NCBI GenBank assembly: GCA_013388645.1 | Contig: JACAEV010000027.1 | Span: 1-32,020 of the forward strand | Reading direction: 5' to 3' | Source of the DNA: Syntrophaceae bacterium | GTDB taxonomy: Bacteria > Desulfobacterota > BSN033 > UBA1163 | Length of the DNA: 32,020 nt | Shown here: positions 8,256 through 15,338 of the stretch, piece after piece | Position numbering within the stretch: position 1 is the stretch's first letter | Layout of the letters: every line of letters starts with the position of its first letter | Notes under the pieces: model-generated | The model's input: the letters and a program-made list of their open reading frames with translations, nothing else | Told to the model about the DNA's origin: nothing | The model's database searches: none | Made by a program: the position numbers and the translations under genes

Positions 8256-9194
8256 ATGAAATCTTTCAAATATCTTTATGGTCCTGTTCCTTCAAGGCGG
8301 TTGGGAAGGTCGCTCGGGATTGATCTTGTCCCGCATAAAGTCTGCACGTACGACTGCATCTATTGCCAGATCGGGAAGACAACCGAAAAGACGATTATCA
8401 GAAAAGAATATGTTCCGGTAAAAGATCTTCTCGAAGAAGTGGAAAACTTTCTAAAAGAAGAAAATGCTTCCATTGATCATCTTTCTCTCGCTGGTTCAGG
8501 GGAGCCGACTCTCCATTCCAAAATCCGTTCGATCATAGAAGGATTGAAAAAAATTACCTCGATTCCAATTGCAGTGATTACCAACGGTTTCTTACTCTGG
8601 GATCTGGAGGTCAGGGAAGATCTCTTACAGGCAGATATTGTCCTTCCTTCTTTGGATGCTGTATCGCAAGAAGTTTTTGTGAAAATTAACCGACCCCGGT
8701 CCGGTTTTCCTATTGAAAAGGTAATTGAAGGACTGGTCGCCTTTAGAGAAATTTACAAAGGTCAGATTTGGTTGGAGATACTTTTTTGCAAAGGTGTCAA
8801 TGATAGCAAAGAAGAACTGATGAGAATGAAGGAGACCGTCAATCGAATCCGACCAGATTTCATCCACCTCAACACAGTGATTCGACCTCCTTCTGAGGGA
8901 TGGGTCAACCCTTTGGATCAGAAAGAGATAGACCACGTCAGGGTTTTCTTTGGTGAAAAGGCTTCGATCATCTCAGAATTTGACCGCCATCCATTATTGG
9001 CGCCAGAAAGGGACATTAGGGAAGAAATTTTGAAGATCTTAAAAAGACGCCCTCTTTCTCTATATGACCTTTCCAGGGGGATGGGAATTCCGCAGAATGA
9101 AGTGAATCCATATATCGAACCATTGATCCGAGAGGGAAAAATTAAAACCAGGATTTTCGGGGAATTGATTTATTATGAAATAAGTGAAAATTAA
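8256..9194 (+). CDS. Radical SAM protein with C-terminal winged helix
   Basis: The product is 312 residues. The cluster motif CTYDCIYC gives cysteines C30, C34 and C37 in the standard CX3CX2C spacing for a [4Fe-4S] cluster that cleaves S-adenosylmethionine. It is preceded by YGPVPSRRLGRSLGID, typical of a widespread uncharacterised group annotated 'radical SAM protein'. SLAGSGEPTLH is the glycine-rich GEP motif that binds SAM. The last about 65 residues look like a winged helix (ILKRRPLSLYDLSRGMGIP followed by VNPYIEPLIREGKI). The reaction is unknown. The ribosome binding site is weak and falls in a structured leader. I do not assign a gene symbol. Confidence 0.85.
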   Translation: MKSFKYLYGPVPSRRLGRSLGIDLVPHKVCTYDCIYCQIGKTTEKTIIRKEYVPVKDLLEEVENFLKEENASIDHLSLAGSGEPTLHSKIRSIIEGLKKITSIPIAVITNGFLLWDLEVREDLLQADIVLPSLDAVSQEVFVKINRPRSGFPIEKVIEGLVAFREIYKGQIWLEILFCKGVNDSKEELMRMKETVNRIRPDFIHLNTVIRPPSEGWVNPLDQKEIDHVRVFFGEKASIISEFDRHPLLAPERDIREEILKILKRRPLSLYDLSRGMGIPQNEVNPYIEPLIREGKIKTRIFGELIYYEISEN

Positions 9195-9615
9195 AATGTA
9201 AATGAATGGTCAAAATTTCCTGTCCGGGATTGGTAGTCCTCCAATTAATCAACCCCAAACACAAATCCTTTTGTTTCAAAAAACACTTTTTATTGTTTCA
9301 AAATTACGTGGTCTCCCCAATACCTACCTAAGCCGATACATCGTAGTATCATGATTAAATACAATAGCTTAAAATCATCCAATCTAACGAACATGAATAA
9401 AAAGTCTCCCCCTTACGTCTATTTAATATTAAGCAACCTCTAAAAATGTCATTCCTATGGAAGCAGGAATCCATAAACTTTTGAAATTACTGCTTGAGAT
9501 TACTATTCATTTGGGGTAGATTAACCTTGTTGGAGTATATCGAAGTGAGAAATGGATACGGCGGTTAAAAAACCGATCTGATTTTGAATAATATAAGAGA
9601 GAGGAGGGGGTAGAG
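9195..9615. other. Non-coding gap of 421 bp with one repeat
   Basis: No credible coding frame is visible on either strand. The gap is A+T-rich and holds the truncated inverted repeat at 9433-9492. It also has a small hairpin CGGTT-AAAA-AACCG around 9563-9576, close to the next gene. I see no clear promoter, although a GAGAGGAGG ribosome binding site lies before 9616. Confidence 0.5.
9433..9492 (-). repeat. Dispersed repeat, copy B (truncated, inverted)
   Basis: Read on the minus strand, this stretch matches 11999-12057 at about 55 of 59 positions, including the end sequence TTTTTAGAGGTTGC. It keeps the spacer and the second hairpin of the family, with two mismatched base pairs in the stem, and lacks the first hairpin and the other terminal repeat. 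Confidence 0.7.
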
Positions 9616-10407
9616 ATGAAAAAGCACACGCCCATATTGGTGATTGGCTGCCTGCTTCTAATGCTGGCATTGGCTGAGGCTCAAGTAGACAAAGCGCTTG
9701 ACCGATTCATGCAGAGGGGAGGGCCAAGAATCCGACCCAACGATCTGAGGGTGCTTCAGCTCGAGGTTTCTCCGGATCCCATTCGCGAGGGGCAACGCAT
9801 CCGTTTTCGCGCAACCATTATGAATAACTCCAATCATTCAGGGAGAATCAGTCTCAACATTAAAGATCGGGATGAAATCATCAGTGAGGTGAGAGATGTG
9901 AATATTTATTCGGGGGAGAACCGAATCGATTTTCCCGAGACGTATTATCGGTTTTCCCGTTCGGATTACTGCTTCACCGTCGAAGCGGATATCGAACGCA
10001 CCAGACAAACGATTGATGTGGCCAAAGAGTTCTGCCTGCACCGAGTCCGCAATGGATGGACGATGAGCGACAGGGGGGTTGGTTACCTATTCGTTGAAGA
10101 CTTGGACATGCGTCCTGATCCGGTTACTCCGGGTCAGGAGGTGCGGTTTAGAGTGAAATTGCGAAATGACGGGAGACCGATTCGCGCAACTATCCGAATC
10201 CAGGATAAGGATCAGGTCGTGGCTCAGGTCGAAAATATAACCATTCCACAAGGTTTGAGTGATCTTCAATTTCCCCATATGCGATACTCCTTCCAGCGAT
10301 TTGACCACTGTTTTACGGTCCTGGTAGACCTTGAGAGAACACCCTATCCGGTTGATGCAGCGAGGGAATTCTGTGCGAAGCCCATGGGTTGGACACTTAA
10401 ACCGTAA
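9616..10407 (+). CDS. Exported protein with two CARDB-like beta-sandwich repeats
   Basis: I do not recognise a named family for the whole 263-residue protein. A signal peptide (about residues 1-22, cleavage after AEA) indicates export. The mature part holds two related units, about residues 44-140 and 161-253. Both carry the pattern (M/S)PDPxxxGQxxRFR, then IxDxDxxxxxVxxIxIxxG, and end with DxCFTVxxDxERT...AxEFC. Each unit has two cysteines 21 apart (C119/C140, C232/C253), suggesting one disulfide per repeat in an oxidising compartment. The general look is of an adhesin-type or CARDB-like immunoglobulin-fold unit. AGGAGGGGG precedes the ATG. It is the first gene after the inverted repeat at 9433; its role is unknown. 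Confidence 0.75.
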   Translation: MKKHTPILVIGCLLLMLALAEAQVDKALDRFMQRGGPRIRPNDLRVLQLEVSPDPIREGQRIRFRATIMNNSNHSGRISLNIKDRDEIISEVRDVNIYSGENRIDFPETYYRFSRSDYCFTVEADIERTRQTIDVAKEFCLHRVRNGWTMSDRGVGYLFVEDLDMRPDPVTPGQEVRFRVKLRNDGRPIRATIRIQDKDQVVAQVENITIPQGLSDLQFPHMRYSFQRFDHCFTVLVDLERTPYPVDAAREFCAKPMGWTLKP

Positions 10408-10595
10408 GTTCCAGTTTGGATATTAACACATGGCTCTTATCTGGTATTTTCGATTCAACAACCCCAATGAAGTTTCCTCTCCCGAAAGAAAGGAAGTGGG
10501 TGAAAAAGGGATTTACGAAAAGCTATGGTTGTGATAGTGTGATTTTTAATGAAACGGTTAAGTAAACCTTTGCTGGAGATAAAGCTGAAACGGAT

Positions 10596-11198
10596 ATGGA
10601 AACGTTGCTTGGCATCGCTGTTGGAATCGGTTTGAGTGCAGCCTGTGGTTTTAGAGTTTTCGTCCCTCTGCTTGTGATGAATCTCGCCTCACTGAGTGGG
10701 CACCTTCATTTGTCCTCAGGGTTTGCCTGGATTGGAAGCTACTATGCGACGGTAGCCTTTGGCACGGCAACGATCGTTGAGGTCCTCGGTTATTACATTA
10801 CCTGGCTTGATCATTTTCTGGACATTGTAGCGACACCTGCGGCAATCATTGCAGGAACCATTACCACAGCTTCATTGGTTACGGATATCTCCCCATTTCT
10901 GAAATGGACACTGGCATTGATTGCCGGTGGCGGGATAGCAGGATTAGTGCAGGGGGCTACAGTTGCCCTGCGTGCAAAATCGTCAGTCTCAACGGCGGGG
11001 ATAGGGAATCCTGTAGTCTCCACCTTGGAACTGGTCGGATCAGTGATCACCGCTCTGCTTGCGATCCTTGTCCCAATTCTCTGCCTTGCTCTCATCGTAT
11101 TTCTTTGCTTCTTTGTCATCCGCAAAGCAGGTCGTTTCGTATTTGGAAAGGGGCCATTATTAAATGATGTGACACGTCAAGGAGTTCGGAACCCCTGA
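10596..11198 (+). CDS. DUF4126-family integral membrane protein
   Basis: This is a 200-residue hydrophobic protein with about five predicted membrane segments. The start GIAVGIGLSAACGFRVFVPLL and the central segment DHFLDIVATPAAIIAGT match the DUF4126 family, which has no experimentally assigned function. A glycine-rich loop (IAGGGIAGLVQG) precedes the C-terminal spans. The start at 10596 fits the family N-terminus, though no good ribosome binding site is close by (GGAG is about 17 nt away). It lies between the exported two-repeat protein and mscL, suggesting an envelope-related role. Confidence 0.8.
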   Translation: METLLGIAVGIGLSAACGFRVFVPLLVMNLASLSGHLHLSSGFAWIGSYYATVAFGTATIVEVLGYYITWLDHFLDIVATPAAIIAGTITTASLVTDISPFLKWTLALIAGGGIAGLVQGATVALRAKSSVSTAGIGNPVVSTLELVGSVITALLAILVPILCLALIVFLCFFVIRKAGRFVFGKGPLLNDVTRQGVRNP

Positions 11199-11276
11199 AC
11201 ATCGGGCAAAGCATTTGTTACACATTCAACCTTTCATAGATCTGAACCATATCAACTTAAATAAGGAGGAAGAGCG

Positions 11277-11735
11277 ATGCTAAAAGAATTTAAAGAGTTT
11301 GCAATGCGGGGAAATGTAGTGGATATGGCCGTTGGCATTATTATCGGTGCTGCTTTTGGTACGATCGTCAACTCTCTGGTTGCCGATGTGATTATGCCAC
11401 CGATTGGCCTACTTCTTGGTAACATTGACTTCTCAAACCTTTTCATCGTTCTAAAAGAGGGGGCAAAGGCACCTCCACCCTACGAATCCCTTGCAGCTGC
11501 CAAAGCTGCAGGAGCAACATCGATCAACTATGGTGTCTTCATCAATACGATCATCACTTTCTTGATCGTGGCCTTTGCCGTGTTTCTTCTCATCCGAAAT
11601 ATTAACAAACTGAAGCGCCAAGAAGTGGCTCCCCCCCCTGTACCAACGACGAAAGAATGCATTTATTGTTTTTCGACAATACCCATCAAGGCAACCCGTT
11701 GTCCTCACTGTACTTCTGAGTTAAGGGGAGCTTAA
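11277..11735 (+). CDS. mscL: Large-conductance mechanosensitive channel MscL with C-terminal zinc ribbon
   Basis: The 152-residue product is an inner-membrane pentameric channel that releases solutes on hypo-osmotic shock. TM1 carries the MscL signature ([21 protein letters not shown], about 8-28, continuing to [10 protein letters not shown]), a periplasmic loop follows at about 47-85, and TM2 lies at about 87-107. Instead of the usual charged helical bundle, the C-terminus is a Pro-rich linker and a rubredoxin-like zinc ribbon with C128, C131, C142 and C145 (CX2C-X10-CX2C). AAGGAGGAAGAGCG sits before the ATG. Similar zinc-ribbon extensions are known on other small membrane proteins; its effect on gating is unknown. 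Confidence 0.93.
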   Translation: MLKEFKEFAMRGNVVDMAVGIIIGAAFGTIVNSLVADVIMPPIGLLLGNIDFSNLFIVLKEGAKAPPPYESLAAAKAAGATSINYGVFINTIITFLIVAFAVFLLIRNINKLKRQEVAPPPVPTTKECIYCFSTIPIKATRCPHCTSELRGA

Positions 11736-12080
11736 GCTGAGGTTTGTTAGAAAAGGAAGAGCGAGCTCCACCCATTAAGATATTAGGGGGACTTATTGAG
11801 TAAGCAAATAAACAACCCTTTCCGAGCACTTGGATGTCCTTGTAAGGGGAAGCATGAATCATGAGGATCGCTCAATTTGGGTTATCGTTAGTGATATTGA
11901 TTTAAAAGATGAATTATATTATTATGGGAACCTCTAATCATTCCTAATTCGTCACTCCCGCCCCGTATCAGGTACGGGGTAAACTCCAGCGGGAGTCCAG
12001 TAATTTCAAAAGTTTATGGATTCCTGCTTCTGCAGGAATTACATTTTTAGAGGTTGCCTTATAATTGAAAGGAGATTTTT
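11736..12080. other. Non-coding gap of 345 bp holding a MITE-like element
   Basis: There is no coding frame of note. The left 190 bp are A+T-rich and show nothing I can name. The right part is the element at 11926-12058. GAAAGGAG (12067-12074) is the ribosome binding site of the following lipoprotein gene. Confidence 0.5.
11926..12058 (+). mobile_element. MITE-like element (133 bp) with terminal inverted repeats, copy C
   Basis: The ends GGGAACCTCTAA (11926-11937) and TTAGAGGTTGCC (12047-12058) are inverted repeats matching at 11 of 12 positions. TTAT directly flanks both sides (11922-11925 and 12059-12062), as expected for a 4-bp target duplication. Inside are two hairpins: ACTCCCGC/GCGGGAGT (11954-11961, 11989-11996), with a nested CCCCGTA/TACGGGG, and ATTCCTGC/GCAGGAAT (12020-12027, 12032-12039). 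It encodes nothing. The right end is 22 bp from the next start codon, so it contributes promoter or leader sequence to that gene. Confidence 0.65.
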
Positions 12081-13229
12081 ATGAGACTAAATATTCTACT
12101 GGTCTTAGTTTTAGTTTTCATCACCGCAGGTGTTTTTGGGATCTCCGGGTGTACGGTGGGAGTTCAACCCTCATCAGAACCTGGGCCTGGCCGTTATTAC
12201 CAACCACCCCCAGGACAAGTCCGGGTGGACATCAGTTTTTTCTATGATAGACTGGCTCCTTATGGAGAGTGGTTCGAGTTGCAAGGTTATGGCTGGGTCT
12301 GGACCCCTAATGATGTTCCGTATGGTTGGCGGCCTTATACCCACGGGAGATGGGTCTATACCGATTTTGGATGGACCTGGGTATCGGATTGGGAATGGGG
12401 CTGGGCTCCTTTCCATTACGGTCGATGGTTGTATGATCCTAATTATGGTTGGGTCTGGGTTCCCGGAAGGGAGTGGGCACCCGCCTGTGTTGCTTGGCAA
12501 TATGGCAATGGTTGGGTTGGTTGGGCTCCTCTTCCTCCTCATGTGGGCTGGCAGGTAGGTGCGAATATCAATGTTCATATCAAACCTCATTGGTGGTGCT
12601 TTACAGAGGAGAGATTTTTGCTTGAGCCCAATCTGAGAAGCAATATCGTTCTTCCTGCCCGTAATGTGACCTTTCTCAACATTACTCAGAATGTTACCAA
12701 TTATACGATCATTCAGAATCGAGTGGTGAACCGCAGCATCAGCGTTGAGCAGGTTGAAAGATCGGTTCGCCGTCCGATCCCTCGTTACAACATCGTAGAC
12801 CGTGACACAGCCCCTTCTGCTCGCGATCGATTGAAAGGAAATGAGGTTCAAATGTTCCGCCAACCGATCGCTGAGGCATCCCCCACACGAACTCCTTCCA
12901 GAGTCGAACCCCCTAAAGCAACGGAGAGACCGGATCGAAGGACTGGGGCAGGGGCTCCTCCGGGACAGCGTCCTTCTCAACAAGAAATCTTTCAACGTCA
13001 GGAATCTGATCGTCGTCAATTAAATACCCGGCATCAAGAGGAGCGTACTAAATTAGAAGAAGAACATCGACGAGAGCGACAACGTCCTCCCACTTGGATA
13101 TCTCCCAGAGAAATTCAAAAACAACATGAGGCGGAACGGCGTGCCCTTGAGGAACAGCAGGAGCAGGAGAAAAAGTCCTTACAGCAGCGGCATGAACGGG
13201 AGCAGAAAGGAGAAGGTCGCTCTCGATAG
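12081..13229 (+). CDS. DUF6600-like lipoprotein with Trp/Tyr/Gly-rich repeats and charged coiled-coil tail
   Basis: This 382-residue probable outer-envelope lipoprotein has a signal peptide ending in the lipobox GISGC (Cys24). Residues about 50-180 are extremely rich in Trp, Tyr and Gly with repeated units such as YGWVWTP, GRWVYTDFGWTWV and GRWLYDPNYGWVWVP, typical of DUF6600 (YXWGXW-type) proteins of unknown function. A central part with asparagine-rich NVTFLNITQNVTNYT follows. The C-terminal about 90 residues are Glu/Arg/Gln-rich and predicted helical (QEERTKLEEEHRRERQR). GAAAGGAG before the ATG fixes the start. A terminator follows. Related proteins often carry such charged tails; what they bind is unknown. 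Confidence 0.8.
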   Translation: MRLNILLVLVLVFITAGVFGISGCTVGVQPSSEPGPGRYYQPPPGQVRVDISFFYDRLAPYGEWFELQGYGWVWTPNDVPYGWRPYTHGRWVYTDFGWTWVSDWEWGWAPFHYGRWLYDPNYGWVWVPGREWAPACVAWQYGNGWVGWAPLPPHVGWQVGANINVHIKPHWWCFTEERFLLEPNLRSNIVLPARNVTFLNITQNVTNYTIIQNRVVNRSISVEQVERSVRRPIPRYNIVDRDTAPSARDRLKGNEVQMFRQPIAEASPTRTPSRVEPPKATERPDRRTGAGAPPGQRPSQQEIFQRQESDRRQLNTRHQEERTKLEEEHRRERQRPPTWISPREIQKQHEAERRALEEQQEQEKKSLQQRHEREQKGEGRSR

Positions 13230-13536
13230 CTCTCTTCCGTTATGAAAAGAGGAAACAGAAAAGGGGGGTGGATTAGGTGCTGAGCTATCCCCCTTTTTCA
13301 AATCATAGAAAATTTATCTCATCCAATCTTTTGCTCCCATCATATCGCTGTTAGAACTGCGGCGTCACTCATCCTATATATTTCCGCTAAGACCTCTTTA
13401 CAAAATTGGACAAAAGATGTGTTTCGGACTTGCTCTGTTAAAATATTTTTTTAGAAATATTGCAATTCCAATAAGTTACAAACGGTTAAGGAGGGCATTG
13501 TATTTGCATGTCATAATTTAATGGGAGGTTTTAACC
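13230..13536. other. Non-coding gap of 307 bp
   Basis: The gap contains the terminator at 13258-13299. The rest is A+T-rich with no coding frame. GGGAGG at 13523-13528 is the ribosome binding site for the gene at 13537. A possible -10 CATAAT is at 13512-13517, but no matching -35 is visible. Confidence 0.4.
13258..13299 (+). terminator. Rho-independent terminator after the lipoprotein gene
   Basis: An AAAAGGGGG arm pairs with CCCCCTTTTT (13289-13298) across a 20-nt loop, so the stem ends in a T-run. It lies about 30 bp after the stop of the DUF6600-like gene. Confidence 0.6.
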
Positions 13537-14316
13537 ATGACTTTACATTTTCTTATTTTTATTTTATTTTGCCTCCACTTCTCCTTTGTTCAGCCTCATG
13601 AAGGCTTCGGTCAACCTCTAATCCTTCTTGCCAAGAGTGAGGAGCAGACTTCGTTAAAAGAGGAATTAGGGAAAGGTTCCCTTCCAGGGATTGAAGAATT
13701 TGAAAAAGAAAAGCAAGCCAGGATGAAGCGAAACGTCGGGAGACGATTGATGTTCGTCAAGACGAATAACCCTGCTGTATTCTATGAGTCGCCAGATGAT
13801 TTAGAGAGAAAATTGAGGATCAAGAGGGAAAAAGAAGGTTTTGTTATCGTTGAAGTGGTTCAGAACCAATCGGGGACGATGAATTTCTATCAGGTAAAGT
13901 TTGATTCGGGAGAAATTGGTTATTTAAGTGCGGATGCGTATCATTTAGAGATAAAAATTAAAGAGGGAAGCCTCCTTTCAATCCCCAAAAGGGCAAACAC
14001 GAAAAAGAGGAGTTCGAGTCAACCGAAAATTTTTGCTTCCGAAGCCATTCAACTTGTGAAGAGTCATATGATTCTTTTGGACTCAGCAACAGGTGAAAAG
14101 AGATCGGTTGAAATGAAGATGATCGATCAAAGGGCAAGGGCTTTCCCGAACCTGAGATGGAGATATGAAGCAAAAGAAATCGCCACCCACAAATATCGAG
14201 TTACCCAACATGCGGGGGAGGGTTCTGGTCCATCGCTCATCAGGACATGGATCGTTGACGTCTCAACGAATGAAGTCGCCCCTGAAAATCTTGCTGCCAA
14301 AGAGATGTATCGGTAA
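13537..14316 (+). CDS. Exported protein with SH3-like segment, function unknown
   Basis: I do not recognise a named family. The 259-residue product starts with a hydrophobic signal peptide (about residues 1-18). Residues about 67-135 look like an SH3b-type beta-barrel: a start of RRLMFVKTNNPAVFYESP, a charged turn, then VEVVQNQSGTMNFYQVKF and GEIGYLSADAYHLEI, similar to bacterial SH3 domains that bind the cell wall. The C-terminal about 90 residues may form a second small alpha/beta domain. GGGAGG 8 nt before the ATG supports the start. It is followed by a convergent operon, so it is monocistronic. A periplasmic location is inferred from the signal peptide. Confidence 0.65.
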   Translation: MTLHFLIFILFCLHFSFVQPHEGFGQPLILLAKSEEQTSLKEELGKGSLPGIEEFEKEKQARMKRNVGRRLMFVKTNNPAVFYESPDDLERKLRIKREKEGFVIVEVVQNQSGTMNFYQVKFDSGEIGYLSADAYHLEIKIKEGSLLSIPKRANTKKRSSSQPKIFASEAIQLVKSHMILLDSATGEKRSVEMKMIDQRARAFPNLRWRYEAKEIATHKYRVTQHAGEGSGPSLIRTWIVDVSTNEVAPENLAAKEMYR

Positions 14317-14602
14317 TTTAGTCTCTCAAAGTATAAGGGCTCTGACCATCGATCACTTTTAAAACAGATGGACAGGTTGAAAAAGCTTTAGTGGAGAGAC
14401 CTTAAAAGGATTCATTAGATGTATGAGTTGCAAAACTATTCAAGAGCTCATTTTACCTGATCAGGACTGTGACCTCACCCTAAAAGACCGCAAAAGCTTT
14501 GAAAGCCTCATCTGTTGACACCACTCTCTTTGATAACCATGGAGGATCGTTTATCCTTTGGATTGCCTATATAGATGAAACTAATCGACGGTCAGACGAG
14601 GG
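14317..14602. other. Non-coding gap between convergent genes
   Basis: These 286 bp separate two converging genes. I see no strong terminator hairpin, no RNA gene and no credible frame. Confidence 0.35.
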
Positions 14603-14884
14603 CTAAAGTTCAAAAAGGGTATCTTCGATCTTTTTTTGGAGGGTTTCACTAATCATTCCTTTTCTCCATTCCCAACTGGCTTCAATTTCATCTCGGCTTA
14701 GTTCGACCTCCTGGGTCCTGCCTTTTTTAGAGAGGATGAAGACGTAAGAAAAATCCATTTTCCTTAAACGTTCAAGGGTGACTTCCGGGTCTTTCTCCTG
14801 AATTAGACTTTCGACCAAGCGCTTTACCTCTCCTTTATCATCGAAGATGCTGTATCCATCAAATTGATCCAACGGAGGGGGCAT
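14603..14884 (-). CDS. Small acidic protein of unknown function, third gene of the thiolase operon
   Basis: This 93-residue soluble protein has no family I can name. It is rich in Glu, Lys and Leu, with three likely helices (about 17-26, 33-42 and 62-90) and a central beta pair around FSYVFILSKKGRTQEVELS. No signal peptide or membrane span is visible. GGGGAGG about 12 nt before the ATG is a reasonable ribosome binding site. It lies 35 bp after the DUF35 stop on the same strand, so it is probably cotranscribed with the thiolase and could be a subunit or regulator. A short protein of this composition could also be independent; codon use looks like that of its neighbours. Confidence 0.6.
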   Translation of the reverse strand: MPPPLDQFDGYSIFDDKGEVKRLVESLIQEKDPEVTLERLRKMDFSYVFILSKKGRTQEVELSRDEIEASWEWRKGMISETLQKKIEDTLFEL

Positions 14885-14919
14885 CGATTTGATTTACCTC
14901 CCCAAAAGGCTCCGATTGA

Positions 14920-15333
14920 TTAGGCTTTTGTAATTTCGAAGGAAAGCTGACCATCATCATACTTGATAGGGCTGACGATGACTTCCATTCCCACCTTTAT
15001 CTCTTCAGGTTTGAGAGCTTTTGACATCCGAGCAAAAAGCTTTAGGCCGCCTCCAAAATCCACAACCCCCATGCTGTAAGGTGGGTCTCCCTCGAAGCCG
15101 AATGGGGCATAGTAGGCGGTGGTAAACGTCTCAAGTTTGCCTCTCTTAGGCATCTCGAACCAGTCCATTTTTTTTGAAAAACAGTTGGCACAGTCGGCCC
15201 TTGGAGGGAAGAACTTTGTGCCACAATCCTTACAAACCGTACCCTCCACTTTCCCTTCTCCCAAGAAGTCCACAAATTTTGCCGTCTTGGTCACGGCTGT
15301 AAAACTCTTCCTCCCAAATTTTTCAAAACCCAT
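14920..15333 (-). CDS. DUF35 zinc-ribbon/OB-fold protein, thiolase partner
   Basis: The 137-residue product has an N-terminal rubredoxin-like zinc ribbon with C34, C37, C48 and C51 (CX2C-X10-CX2C) and a C-terminal OB fold (about 55-130) ending LSFEITKA. DUF35 proteins form tight complexes with SCP2-type thiolases or HMG-CoA synthase and can help hand over acyl-CoA; BbsA of BbsAB (anaerobic toluene degradation) is one known example. GGAGG 8 nt before the ATG supports the start. The gene follows the thiolase stop by 5 bp, which fits an obligate pair. Confidence 0.88.
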   Translation of the reverse strand: MGFEKFGRKSFTAVTKTAKFVDFLGEGKVEGTVCKDCGTKFFPPRADCANCFSKKMDWFEMPKRGKLETFTTAYYAPFGFEGDPPYSMGVVDFGGGLKLFARMSKALKPEEIKVGMEVIVSPIKYDDGQLSFEITKA

Positions 15334-15338
15334 TTCTC

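Noticed and set aside
12060-12065. TATAAT as the -10 of the lipoprotein gene
   Set aside because: No -35 is visible at a fitting distance, and the transcript would begin within or next to the ribosome binding site.
12174-13019. Long open frame (281 codons) on the minus strand opposite the lipoprotein gene
   Set aside because: It lies wholly inside the DUF6600-like gene, has no ribosome binding site, and its product is Ile/Pro/Arg-rich with no domain; the plus-strand gene has a lipobox and a family match.
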